Assembly: GCA_002892395.1 (NCBI GenBank)
Contig: NBBL01000002.1
Location: 1 to 64,000, forward strand
Direction: 5' to 3'
Length of the DNA stretch: 64,000 nucleotides
Source of the DNA: Lachnospiraceae bacterium
Lineage (GTDB): Bacteria; Bacillota; Clostridia; Lachnospirales; Lachnospiraceae
Shown: positions 7,595 through 14,848 of the stretch, one piece after another
Position numbering within the stretch: the first letter of the stretch is position 1
Layout: every line of letters begins with the position of its first letter
Position numbers and translations under genes: made by a program
The notes under the pieces: model-generated
The model's database searches: none
Seen by the model: the letters and a program-made list of their open reading frames with translations, nothing else
Told to the model about the DNA's origin: nothing

Positions 7595-7759
7595 TTACTT
7601 GGTCTCCTTGTGGAGCGTGTGCTTACGAAGTCTCGGGCAGTACTTCATGACTTCCATTCTGTCCGGATGAAGCTTCTTGTTCTTCGTTGTCGTATAATTG
7701 CGATCACCACATTCTGTGCACGCCAGCGTAACTCTGACTCTGGATCCGTTGCTTGCCAT
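7595..7759 (-). CDS. rpmG: 50S ribosomal protein L33
   Basis: A 54-residue L33 of the large subunit, starting [20 protein letters not shown] and ending HTLHKETK. The start has GGAGG just upstream. The first zinc-ribbon pair is present (CTEC, Cys14 and Cys17), but the second reads CPRLRKH, keeping only Cys41 where zinc-binding paralogues have CPxC. It therefore looks intermediate between the zinc-binding and zinc-free forms. It follows rpmB after 32 bp and shares its promoter and terminator. Confidence 0.95.
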   Translation of the reverse strand: MASNGSRVRVTLACTECGDRNYTTTKNKKLHPDRMEVMKYCPRLRKHTLHKETK

Positions 7760-7791
7760 AATAATTTTCCCTCCTATCGTTCAACCGTGAT

Positions 7792-7977
7792 TTAAGCTCT
7801 CTCAACAAGGCCGGAACGCAGGGCTCTGGTAGAAACCCAAATTCTCTTCGGGGTTCCGTCGACAATTGCATGGACCTTCTTCAGATTTGCCTTCATTTTC
7901 TTATTGGTTCTTCTGTGGGAGTGACTGACGTTGTTTCCGAACTTGGTCGTCTTCCCGGTAATTGCACATTTTGCCAT
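7792..7977 (-). CDS. rpmB: 50S ribosomal protein L28
   Basis: A 61-residue L28 (MAKCAITGKTTKFGNNVSHS start, SHRRTNKKMKANL in the middle), a component of the 50S subunit. Length and sequence are standard for Firmicutes. AAAGGAG lies upstream of the ATG. It is the first gene of an rpmB-rpmG operon behind a near-consensus promoter. Confidence 0.97.
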   Translation of the reverse strand: MAKCAITGKTTKFGNNVSHSHRRTNKKMKANLKKVHAIVDGTPKRIWVSTRALRSGLVERA

Positions 7978-8016
7978 GGTATAATCTCCTTTATTACAAT
8001 ATGCTTGCGATTTTAA

Positions 8017-8045
8017 ATCATATCATTTCAGACAATTTCTGTCAA
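8017..8045 (-). promoter_or_regulatory. Promoter of rpmB-rpmG
   Basis: TTGACA (8040-8045), 17-bp spacer, TATGAT (8017-8022) on the minus strand, 40 bp upstream of the rpmB start codon. Confidence 0.9.
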
Positions 8046-8065
8046 GGGAAAGCGGAGGTGACTCC

Positions 8066-8449
8066 TCATTCGGCTTTCTGTCTTTTCCCCCAGCGGGCCC
8101 TCATCTTTCGAAAGCTGTCATCGCTTATGACGTGCTCCACAAGACAGGCCTCCTTTTCAGCCTGCTCTGCTTCAATCCCGATCTCCTCAAAAAGTGCTCG
8201 GAAAAACTCGTGCTTCTGAAGGGTTTGCCCTGCCGCCTTTTTCCCTGCCTCTGTCAGCAGAATGCGCCAGCCGTCCCGCTCAATGTATCCTTCTTCCTCC
8301 AGCTTCTTCAGCGCGACAGAGACGCTGGGTTTGGAGAAATTCATTTGCTCTGCAATATCCGTGGCGCGACAGGCTCCCTTTTCCCGTATGATGATCAGGA
8401 TTGATTCCAGATAGTCCTCACTCGATTTTCCAAGTTCATGATCCGCCAT
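8066..8449 (-). CDS. DtxR/MntR-type metal-dependent repressor
   Basis: A 127-residue transcriptional regulator of the DtxR family, which uses Fe or Mn as co-repressor. The N-terminal winged helix-turn-helix is clear (about residues 8-60: SSEDYLESIL, CRATDIAEQMNFSKPSVSVALKKLEEEGYI), followed by a dimerisation/metal-binding helix segment with HEFFRALFEEIGI and EACLVEHVIS, the usual His/Glu ligands. The C-terminal SH3-like domain is absent, as in MntR. The start at 8449 has AAAGGAAG upstream. No metal transporter gene is adjacent, so its target is unknown. Confidence 0.9.
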   Translation of the reverse strand: MADHELGKSSEDYLESILIIIREKGACRATDIAEQMNFSKPSVSVALKKLEEEGYIERDGWRILLTEAGKKAAGQTLQKHEFFRALFEEIGIEAEQAEKEACLVEHVISDDSFRKMRARWGKRQKAE

Positions 8450-8496
8450 GCGCACTTCCTTTCCACGCCTTTGTTTTCCGTTCCCCCACCTTAAAA

Positions 8497-8525
8497 TTAA
8501 TAGCATAAAGCGAGGACAAGGTCAA
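8497..8525 (-). promoter_or_regulatory. Promoter of the DtxR-type regulator
   Basis: TTGACC (8520-8525), 17-bp spacer, TATTAA (8497-8502) on the minus strand. The AT-rich stretch around the -10 box (8491-8505) is a plausible autoregulatory site, but I cannot see a clean dyad. Confidence 0.7.
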
Positions 8526-8705
8526 GGTTCGGCGGCTGTCTCCGGGACGCATCTCCTGCTTGTATCCGCAGGAGCCGGTTAACCTTCGTTCCCGTTCCCC
8601 AAAGCCGGTGGAATCTTCGGTCGCATCCACCGGGATGCTGCCAGTTCTCCCGGTTTACAAGCAGAGCGACGAAAAATCCAGAAAAGCCAACCGAGAATGA
8701 TAAGA

Positions 8706-8749
8706 GAAAAAAGTGCTTCCGCCCCCTCCGTCTTCCTGCTGCAAGCACT
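8706..8749 (-). terminator. Second terminator downstream of ppdK
   Basis: AGTGCTT (8743-8749) pairs with AAGCACT (8712-8718) on the minus strand, followed by T6. It lies behind the main ppdK terminator. Confidence 0.6.
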
Positions 8750-8792
8750 CCGGCTATGCTTACACCTTATCACGAACAAGCCGCAAAAGAAA

Positions 8793-8834
8793 GTCTTGCC
8801 GAAATCATCCGTGACAATTTCGGCAAGACCTTTT
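8793..8834 (-). terminator. Terminator downstream of ppdK
   Basis: A perfect 13-bp stem, GTCTTGCCGAAAT with ATTTCGGCAAGAC, with T-rich flanks on both sides, so it may be bidirectional. It is ~75 bp past the ppdK stop codon. Confidence 0.85.
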
Positions 8835-8909
8835 CCTTCCAATCCTATGTCACGTTCTCTGATTACCCCATCTGACAATCAGGGGAAACGTGCGCCGTCT
8901 CAAATGTCC

Positions 8910-11546
8910 TTACTTCGCATTTCTCTCTGCAATCGCCGCCTGCGCCGCCGCAAGTCTTGCCACCGGCACGCGGAACGGGGAGCAGGATACATAGTCGAGA
9001 CCGATCTTGTGGCAGAACTCAACGGAAGACGGATCTCCGCCGTGCTCGCCGCAGATTCCCACATGCAGCTTATTGTTAACCGGCTTGCCCAGCTGAATTG
9101 CCATTTCCATCAGCTTGCCGATTCCCTCCTGATCCAGCTTCGCAAACGGATCGTTCTCAAAAATCTTAGCGTCATAGTAGGACTCAAGGAACTTTCCGGC
9201 GTCGTCGCGGGAGAAGCCAAAGCCCATCTGGGTCAAGTCATTGGTACCGAAGCAGAAGAAATCTGCATCCTTCGCGATCTCGTCTGCGGTGAGGCAGGCT
9301 CTCGGAATTTCAATCATGGTTCCCACCTGATACTTCAAGTCAATTCCGGACGCCTTGATCTCCTCATCTGCGGTCTCCACCACAATTTTCTTGACAAACT
9401 TAAGCTCCTTCGCCTCGCACACCAGCGGAATCATAATCTCCGGCTCAACCGTCCAATCCGGGTGCTTCTTCCGGACTGCGATTGCCGCACGGATCACTGC
9501 TCTGGTCTGCATTGCCGCAATCTCGGGATAGGTGACCGCAAGGCGGCAGCCTCTGTGTCCCATCATGGGGTTGAACTCATGGAGCGATGTGATGATGTCC
9601 TTGATTTCCTGCACGCTCTTATGCTTTGCAGCGGCCAGCTTTTCAATCTCGTGCTCCTCGGTCGGAACAAACTCGTGAAGCGGCGGATCCAGGAAGCGAA
9701 TGGTGACCGGGTTGCCCTCCAGCGCTTCGTACAGATCCTCAAAGTCCTTCTGCTGATACGGCAGAATCTTGGCCAGCGCCTCTTCTCTCTCCTCCAGGGT
9801 GTCGGAGCAGATCATCTCACGGAACGCGGCAATTCTCTCCGGGTCAAAGAACATGTGCTCGGTGCGGCAAAGACCAATTCCTTCTGCCCCCAGCTCCCGC
9901 GCCTTTTTGGCATCCGTCGGCGTGTCCGCATTGGTTCTGACGCTCATTCTTCTGTACTTATCGGCCCAGCTCATGATGCGGCCGAATTCCCCTGCGATCA
10001 CGGCATCCACCGTCGCCATCATACCTTCGTAGATCTTTCCGGTGGTTCCGTCGATGGAAATGGCATCTCCCTCGTGGAACACCTTCCCCGCCAACGTAAA
10101 TTTCTTGTTTGCCTCATCCATGACGATGTCGCCGCAGCCGGAGACACAGCACTTGCCCATGCCCCGGGCAACCACTGCCGCGTGGGAGGTCATTCCGCCT
10201 CTCACCGTCAGAATGCCCTGGGCGGACTTCATGCCTGTGATGTCCTCCGGGGAGGTCTCCAGGCGAACCAGCACCACCTTCTCGCCCCGCGCATCCCACG
10301 CAACGGCATCCTCCGCGGTAAATACAACCTTTCCGCAGGCTGCTCCCGGAGAAGCTCCCAGGCCCTTTCCCAGCGGTTCTGCCGCCTTCAACGCCTTCGG
10401 GTCAAACTGCGGGTGCAGAAGCGTATCCAGGTTTCTGGGGTCAATCATTGCCACCGCTTCTTCCTCGGTTCTCATGCCCTCATCCACCAGATCACAAGCG
10501 ATCTTAAGCGCCGCCTGCGCAGTTCTCTTTCCGTTTCTGGTCTGCAGCATGTAGAGCTTGCCGTGCTCGACGGTGAATTCCATATCCTGCATGTCTCTGT
10601 AGTGATCCTCAAGGGTCTTGCAGACTCCCTTGAACTCTGCAAACGCCTCGGGGAACTTCTGCTCCATCTCGTCGATATGCATGGGTGTGCGGACGCCTGC
10701 CACCACATCCTCGCCCTGTGCGTTGGTCAGGAACTCTCCGAACAGTCCCTTGTCCCCGGTCGCAGGATCTCTCGTAAACGCAACGCCGGTTCCGCAGTCA
10801 TCTCCCATGTTTCCGAATGCCATGGACTGAACGTTGACCGCGGTTCCCCAGGAATACGGAATATCGTTGTCACGGCGGTAAACATTGGCCCGCGGATTGT
10901 CCCAGGAGCGGAACACAGCCTTGATTGCGCCCATCAGCTGCTCCCTCGGGTCGGTGGGGAATTCAGTCCCCAGCGCCTTTTTGTACGCTTCCTTGAACTG
11001 CTCCGCCAGCTGGTGGAGATCCTCGGCAGTCAGCTCCACATCCAGCTTCACGCCGCGCTTCTCCTTCATCTCATCAATCAGCTCTTCAAAATACTTTTTT
11101 CCGACCTCCATGACCACATCGGAGTACATCTGAATGAATCTTCTGTAGCAGTCCCATGCCCAGCGGGGATTGCCGGATTTTTCTGCCAGCACCTTGACCA
11201 CGTCCTCATTCAGTCCAAGGTTCAGAATGGTGTCCATCATGCCCGGCATGGAAGCTCTTGCACCGGAGCGCACGGAAACAAGAAGCGGGTTCTCATGATC
11301 TCCGAACTTCTTTCCGGTGATTTCCTCCAGCTTTTCGATATACTCGTTGATCTGGCCCTGAATCTCTCCGTTGATCTCACGTCCGTCCTCGTAGTACTGT
11401 GTGCAGGCCTCCGTGCTGATCGTAAAGCCCTGCGGAACCGGGAGACCGATGTTGGTCATCTCTGCAAGGTTCGCGCCCTTGCCGCCCAGCAGCTCGCGCA
11501 TGTCGGCTCTGCCTTCCTTGAATCCGTAAACCCACTTTCTTGCCAT
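8910..11546 (-). CDS. ppdK: Pyruvate, phosphate dikinase
   Basis: An 878-residue enzyme interconverting pyruvate + ATP + Pi and phosphoenolpyruvate + AMP + PPi in the cytosol, used by many anaerobes in PPi-linked glycolysis or gluconeogenesis. The domains are in family order: N-terminal ATP-grasp (LLGGKGANLAEM near the start), a central phosphohistidine domain with GGMTSHAAVVARG (catalytic His about 455), and a C-terminal PEP/pyruvate TIM barrel with the CGEHGGDPSS loop holding the catalytic Cys (about 830). Length matches clostridial PPDK. An AGGAGG site precedes the ATG. It lies behind glyS but is separated by a terminator and probably has its own promoter. Confidence 0.98.
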   Translation of the reverse strand: MARKWVYGFKEGRADMRELLGGKGANLAEMTNIGLPVPQGFTISTEACTQYYEDGREINGEIQGQINEYIEKLEEITGKKFGDHENPLLVSVRSGARASMPGMMDTILNLGLNEDVVKVLAEKSGNPRWAWDCYRRFIQMYSDVVMEVGKKYFEELIDEMKEKRGVKLDVELTAEDLHQLAEQFKEAYKKALGTEFPTDPREQLMGAIKAVFRSWDNPRANVYRRDNDIPYSWGTAVNVQSMAFGNMGDDCGTGVAFTRDPATGDKGLFGEFLTNAQGEDVVAGVRTPMHIDEMEQKFPEAFAEFKGVCKTLEDHYRDMQDMEFTVEHGKLYMLQTRNGKRTAQAALKIACDLVDEGMRTEEEAVAMIDPRNLDTLLHPQFDPKALKAAEPLGKGLGASPGAACGKVVFTAEDAVAWDARGEKVVLVRLETSPEDITGMKSAQGILTVRGGMTSHAAVVARGMGKCCVSGCGDIVMDEANKKFTLAGKVFHEGDAISIDGTTGKIYEGMMATVDAVIAGEFGRIMSWADKYRRMSVRTNADTPTDAKKARELGAEGIGLCRTEHMFFDPERIAAFREMICSDTLEEREEALAKILPYQQKDFEDLYEALEGNPVTIRFLDPPLHEFVPTEEHEIEKLAAAKHKSVQEIKDIITSLHEFNPMMGHRGCRLAVTYPEIAAMQTRAVIRAAIAVRKKHPDWTVEPEIMIPLVCEAKELKFVKKIVVETADEEIKASGIDLKYQVGTMIEIPRACLTADEIAKDADFFCFGTNDLTQMGFGFSRDDAGKFLESYYDAKIFENDPFAKLDQEGIGKLMEMAIQLGKPVNNKLHVGICGEHGGDPSSVEFCHKIGLDYVSCSPFRVPVARLAAAQAAIAERNAK

Positions 11547-11595
11547 GTTTACCTCCTGTCAATTCTCCGTGATATTTCTTTGGTATCCCGGGTAG

Positions 11596-11623
11596 ATCAT
11601 AGCATAAATCGAAACAAGTTAAC
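11596..11623 (-). promoter_or_regulatory. Probable promoter of ppdK
   Basis: A good -10 box TATGAT (11596-11601) with a weak -35 (GTTAAC, 16-bp spacing) on the minus strand. The ~45-nt leader leads to the AGGAGG of ppdK. Confidence 0.5.
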
Positions 11624-11637
11624 AGCTGTTCCGGATA

Positions 11638-11676
11638 AAAAAATCACAAAAGGCGACCCCGAAGGATCACCCTTTG
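11638..11676 (-). terminator. Terminator of glyS
   Basis: GGTGATCC-TTCG-GGGTCGCC with two G-U pairs, followed by TTTTGTGATTTTTTT on the minus strand, immediately after the glyS stop codon. Confidence 0.75.
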
Positions 11677-11683
11677 CAAAAAG

Positions 11684-13072
11684 TTAAAATAAAAACCGAT
11701 CTGCGAAGTAATTTCTAAGCTCCGGGATTGCAATCCTTTCCTGCTTCATGCTGTCCCGATCCCGCACCGTCACTGCTCCATCGTTCTCGGAATCAAAATC
11801 ATAGGTGATGCAGTACGGGGTTCCGATCTCATCCGCTCTCCGGTAGCGCTTTCCGATGGCGCCCCGGTCATCGTACTCGCAGTTCCAGTATCTGGAAAGC
11901 TCTGCATAGATTTTTTCAGCGCCCTCGCCCAGCTTTTTGGAGAGCGGCAGTACGCTGATCTTGACCGGCGCCAGCGCCGGGTGGAAGCGAAGCACGGTGC
12001 GCACATCTCCCCCCTCCAGCTCCTCCTCGTCATATGCGTTGCAGAGAAAGGCCAGTGTCACGCGATCCGCTCCGAGAGACGGCTCCACCACGTAAGGAAG
12101 GTACTTCTCCTTGCTCTCCTCGTCAAAGTAAGTCATATCCTGCCCGGACACCTCCTGATGACGGCCAAGATCATAATTCGTCCGATCCGCAATTCCCCAG
12201 AGCTCGCCCCAGCCGAAGGGGAACAAAAACTCAAGGTCTGTCGTCGCCTTCGAATAGAAAGAAAGCTCTTCCTTCTCATGGTCCCGCGCCCGCAGCTTCT
12301 CCTCCTTCATCCCCAGATCTCTGAGCCAGCCAATGCAGAAGCTCTTCCAATAGTCAAACCACTCCAGATCTGTGTCCGGCTTGCAGAAGAATTCCAGCTC
12401 CATCTGCTCAAATTCCCGGGTGCGGAAGGTAAAGTTGCCCGGTGTAATCTCGTTTCGGAAGGACTTTCCGATTTGCCCGATCCCAAAGGGCAGCTTTTTG
12501 CGGGAAGTCCTCTGTACGTTCTTAAAATTGACAAAGATGCCCTGGGCGGTTTCCGGACGAAGGTAGACCGTATTTTTCGCATCCTCCGTAACACCCTGGA
12601 AGGTCTTGAACATGAGGTTGAACTCGCGGATATCCGTGAAGTCATGCTTTCCGCAGCTGGGGCAGGGAACCTGGTGATCCTGTATGAACTTCTGCATCTC
12701 CTCATGAGACCATCCGTCCACGCTTCCCTCCAGCTCAATGTGATTTTCCTCTGCGAAATCCTCCACCAGCTTATCTGCGCGGAATCTCTCATGACAGCCC
12801 TTGCAGTCCATCAACGGGTCGGAAAAGCTGCCGATATGTCCGGATGCGACCCAGGTCTGGGTATTCATCAAAATGGCGCAGTCCACACCCACATTGTACG
12901 GAGACTCCTGAATGAATTTCTGCCACCAGGCTCTTTTTACATTGTTCTTCAGCTCCACGCCCAGATTTCCGTAATCCCAGGTGTTCGCAAGTCCTCCGTA
13001 AATCTCCGATCCCGGATAGATGAACCCCCGGGACTTCGCCAATGCGGCAATTTTTTCCATCGTATATTCCAT
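11684..13072 (-). CDS. glyS: Glycyl-tRNA synthetase, homodimeric type
   Basis: A 462-residue class II aminoacyl-tRNA synthetase charging tRNA-Gly, of the single-chain eukaryote/Gram-positive type rather than the split alpha/beta form. Visible landmarks: N-terminal [35 protein letters not shown] (motif 2 side of the active site), IGKSFRNEI, and VEPSLGADR (motif 3). The C-terminal anticodon-binding domain follows ([11 protein letters not shown]). The ATG has GGGGGAA upstream. There is only a ~50-nt leader, so no T-box riboswitch fits before it. Confidence 0.97.
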   Translation of the reverse strand: MEYTMEKIAALAKSRGFIYPGSEIYGGLANTWDYGNLGVELKNNVKRAWWQKFIQESPYNVGVDCAILMNTQTWVASGHIGSFSDPLMDCKGCHERFRADKLVEDFAEENHIELEGSVDGWSHEEMQKFIQDHQVPCPSCGKHDFTDIREFNLMFKTFQGVTEDAKNTVYLRPETAQGIFVNFKNVQRTSRKKLPFGIGQIGKSFRNEITPGNFTFRTREFEQMELEFFCKPDTDLEWFDYWKSFCIGWLRDLGMKEEKLRARDHEKEELSFYSKATTDLEFLFPFGWGELWGIADRTNYDLGRHQEVSGQDMTYFDEESKEKYLPYVVEPSLGADRVTLAFLCNAYDEEELEGGDVRTVLRFHPALAPVKISVLPLSKKLGEGAEKIYAELSRYWNCEYDDRGAIGKRYRRADEIGTPYCITYDFDSENDGAVTVRDRDSMKQERIAIPELRNYFADRFLF

Positions 13073-13131
13073 GTCTTCCCCCTTGTTTTCCCTCCGCCGG
13101 CTGCGGACGGCTTGTTCGGCAATTCCTGCTC

Positions 13132-13160
13132 ATTATAGCCTTCCGCTCCCGGCTTTTCAA
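13132..13160 (-). promoter_or_regulatory. Promoter of glyS
   Basis: TTGAAA (13155-13160), 17-bp spacer, TATAAT (13132-13137) on the minus strand. It sits directly downstream of the recO tandem repeats, so glyS is a separate transcription unit. Confidence 0.8.
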
Positions 13161-13170
13161 GTGACAAACG

Positions 13171-13267
13171 GCGTTCCGCTTGGGGCTGCCTCAACCGCTT
13201 ACGCGTTCCGCTCCAGGCCGCCTCAAACTGCTTACGCGTTCTGCTCCGGGCCGCCTCAACCGCTTAT
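13171..13267. repeat. Three tandem 32-33-bp repeats at the recO 3' end
   Basis: Copies at 13171-13202, 13203-13235 and 13236-13267 share GCGTTCYGCT...GCCTCAA...GCTTA with a few substitutions and one single-base indel. The last copy overlaps the 3' end of recO and contains its stop codon; the other two lie between recO and the glyS promoter. Confidence 0.85.
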
Positions 13268-13930
13268 GTGTTCCTCCGATTCGGTCATCATCCGGAGAAT
13301 CTCCAGCGAATGCAGCTCCCGATCCACATAGCGCCGGAGCGACTCATTGAGATTTTGTTCCAGCTCCGTGAGAATTTCATGGCTCACGGAGAAGGTGTAC
13401 AGCTTTTCCATCGGCGCGGTGCAAATGTAGTGCCAGGTGTAGCGGCAGCAGGACGCATCACGCCGCGGCGGCTCCGGATCGTAGGCGCCGTCGATCACCA
13501 TGGAGCGAAGCTCAAAGATCCGCCGTGTCAGCCGCTTGGGAATGGCAGGCTTTAACAGGGCCAGAAAGCTTCGGTACAAAAGCTCCAGGGAGCGGGAGGC
13601 CGGCGCAAGCTCCCGATTATAGTAATCGGAAAGCTCCAGAAAGTAGCCGGCATAACAGGTCGTCTCCACATCTCTCCCCAGCTCCTCAAAGTAATTCTTA
13701 ATCTGCGCTGCCTCCAGCGAATAGGAATCCCTTCCCTGAAACAAGCTGAAGGCTCCGTACAAAAAAGGGCGGGTCACCCCCATGAAGGGGCTCCCCGGCC
13801 GGGCTGCACCCCGGGCGAAAAAGGACAGCTTTCCGTGCTCGGATGTGAGCACGGTCACCCGCCGATCCCGCTCCCCGATTTGTGACACGCGAAGAATGAT
13901 TCCCGTCACGTCCATCACGCCGTTTTTCAT
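13256..13930 (-). CDS. recO: DNA repair protein RecO
   Basis: A 224-residue RecO, which helps load RecA on SSB-coated DNA in the RecFOR pathway. The N-terminal OB fold is recognisable (VTGIILRVSQIGERDRRVTV, then GKLSFFARGAARPGS), followed by the helical domain. The usual four-Cys zinc site of Firmicute RecO is reduced to a CC pair (DASCCRYTW), and the protein is slightly short. It lies 12 bp after era, in the usual era-recO order. Its last codons and stop fall inside a tandem repeat. Confidence 0.92.
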   Translation of the reverse strand: MKNGVMDVTGIILRVSQIGERDRRVTVLTSEHGKLSFFARGAARPGSPFMGVTRPFLYGAFSLFQGRDSYSLEAAQIKNYFEELGRDVETTCYAGYFLELSDYYNRELAPASRSLELLYRSFLALLKPAIPKRLTRRIFELRSMVIDGAYDPEPPRRDASCCRYTWHYICTAPMEKLYTFSVSHEILTELEQNLNESLRRYVDRELHSLEILRMMTESEEHISG

Positions 13931-13942
13931 CTGTACCGCCGT

Positions 13943-14848
13943 CTACCGCCTGATGCTTCGGACATCATATCCGAAGGACTTAAGCTGCGTTTCATTGTTT
14001 CTCCACTCCCGCCGCACCTTGACCCAGAGCTTTAAGTTCACCTTGCTCCCGCTCATCTCCTCGATGGCGATACGCGCTCCTGTTCCGATTCGCTTCAGCA
14101 TCTGTCCGCCCCTGCCGATGATCATCCCCTTATGGGAGTCCCGCTCGCAGATGATGGTGGCATCCACGTCGGTGAGCGATCCGTCGTCCCGCTCCCGCAT
14201 GCGCTCCACCGTGACCGCAATGCCGTGGGGAACCTCGTCGCGGAGCAGCCGCAATGCCTGCTCCCGAATCAATTCCGCAGCAATATCCCGCATGGGCTGC
14301 TCCGTCACCGTGCTCTCATCGTAGAACATGGGTCCCTCCGGCAAAAGCCGATAGATGGTGTCCAGCAAAAGATCGATATTCTGATGCTTCAACGCGGAAA
14401 CTGCCACCAACTCATCAGGGGCAGCCAGGTGCTGATAGCGCTCTATGCTCTCCATCAGCTTTGACCGTTCCGGCACCTGATCAATTTTATTCATACAAAG
14501 AATCAGCGGCTTTTTCGCCCGCCTGATTCGCGCTGCAATCTCGGTCTCCGCTGCTCCGATGCCATCGTCTGCCGCTGCGATCCAGAGGATCAGATCTGCC
14601 TCTCCTATGGTTTTCTCTGCCACCTCCGCCATATAGTTCCCCAGCCGGTTTTTCACTCCGGTGAGTCCCGGCGTGTCCTCAAAGACGATTTGCCCCCGCT
14701 CATCCGTGTACACGGTGCGGATTCGATTTCTGGTTGTCTGCGCCTTCCCGGAGGTAATCGCTATTTTTTGACCGATCAGATGGTTCATCAACGTGGATTT
14801 CCCCACATTCGGCCGTCCGATCAGCGCTGCAAATCCGGATTTCATCAT
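13943..14848 (-). CDS. era: GTPase Era
   Basis: A 301-residue Era GTPase, which binds the 3' end of 16S rRNA and checks small-subunit assembly. GTPase motifs are intact: G1 GRPNVGKS near residue 10, G3 DTPG, G4 NKID. The C-terminal KH RNA-binding domain has ERDSHKGMIIGRGGQMLK. I choose the first of two tandem ATGs (14848), which overlaps the M16 peptidase stop as ATGA and has AGAGGA upstream. Coupled to the peptidase gene before it and followed by recO. Confidence 0.97.
   Translation of the reverse strand: MMKSGFAALIGRPNVGKSTLMNHLIGQKIAITSGKAQTTRNRIRTVYTDERGQIVFEDTPGLTGVKNRLGNYMAEVAEKTIGEADLILWIAAADDGIGAAETEIAARIRRAKKPLILCMNKIDQVPERSKLMESIERYQHLAAPDELVAVSALKHQNIDLLLDTIYRLLPEGPMFYDESTVTEQPMRDIAAELIREQALRLLRDEVPHGIAVTVERMRERDDGSLTDVDATIICERDSHKGMIIGRGGQMLKRIGTGARIAIEEMSGSKVNLKLWVKVRREWRNNETQLKSFGYDVRSIRR

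Larger units (their letters stand above)
8526..8909. other. Gene-free spacer between DtxR-type gene and ppdK
   Basis: 384 bp without a convincing gene on either strand; short open frames here show no family signature. It contains two terminator-like hairpins (listed separately) and otherwise unremarkable sequence. Confidence 0.5.

Noticed and set aside
8697-11687. A 996-codon plus-strand open frame opposite ppdK
   Set aside because: It is the antisense shadow of ppdK: GC-rich codon bias on one strand leaves the opposite frame free of stops. The translation has no domain, no ribosome-binding site at its start, and ppdK is unambiguous.
13073-13255. T-box riboswitch before glyS
   Set aside because: The promoter at 13132-13160 leaves a leader of only ~50 nt with no T-box sequence or specifier stem.
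13171-13267. CRISPR-like array
   Set aside because: Copies are head to tail without unique spacers and overlap a gene end. None of the arrays in the window has spacers and there are no cas genes.
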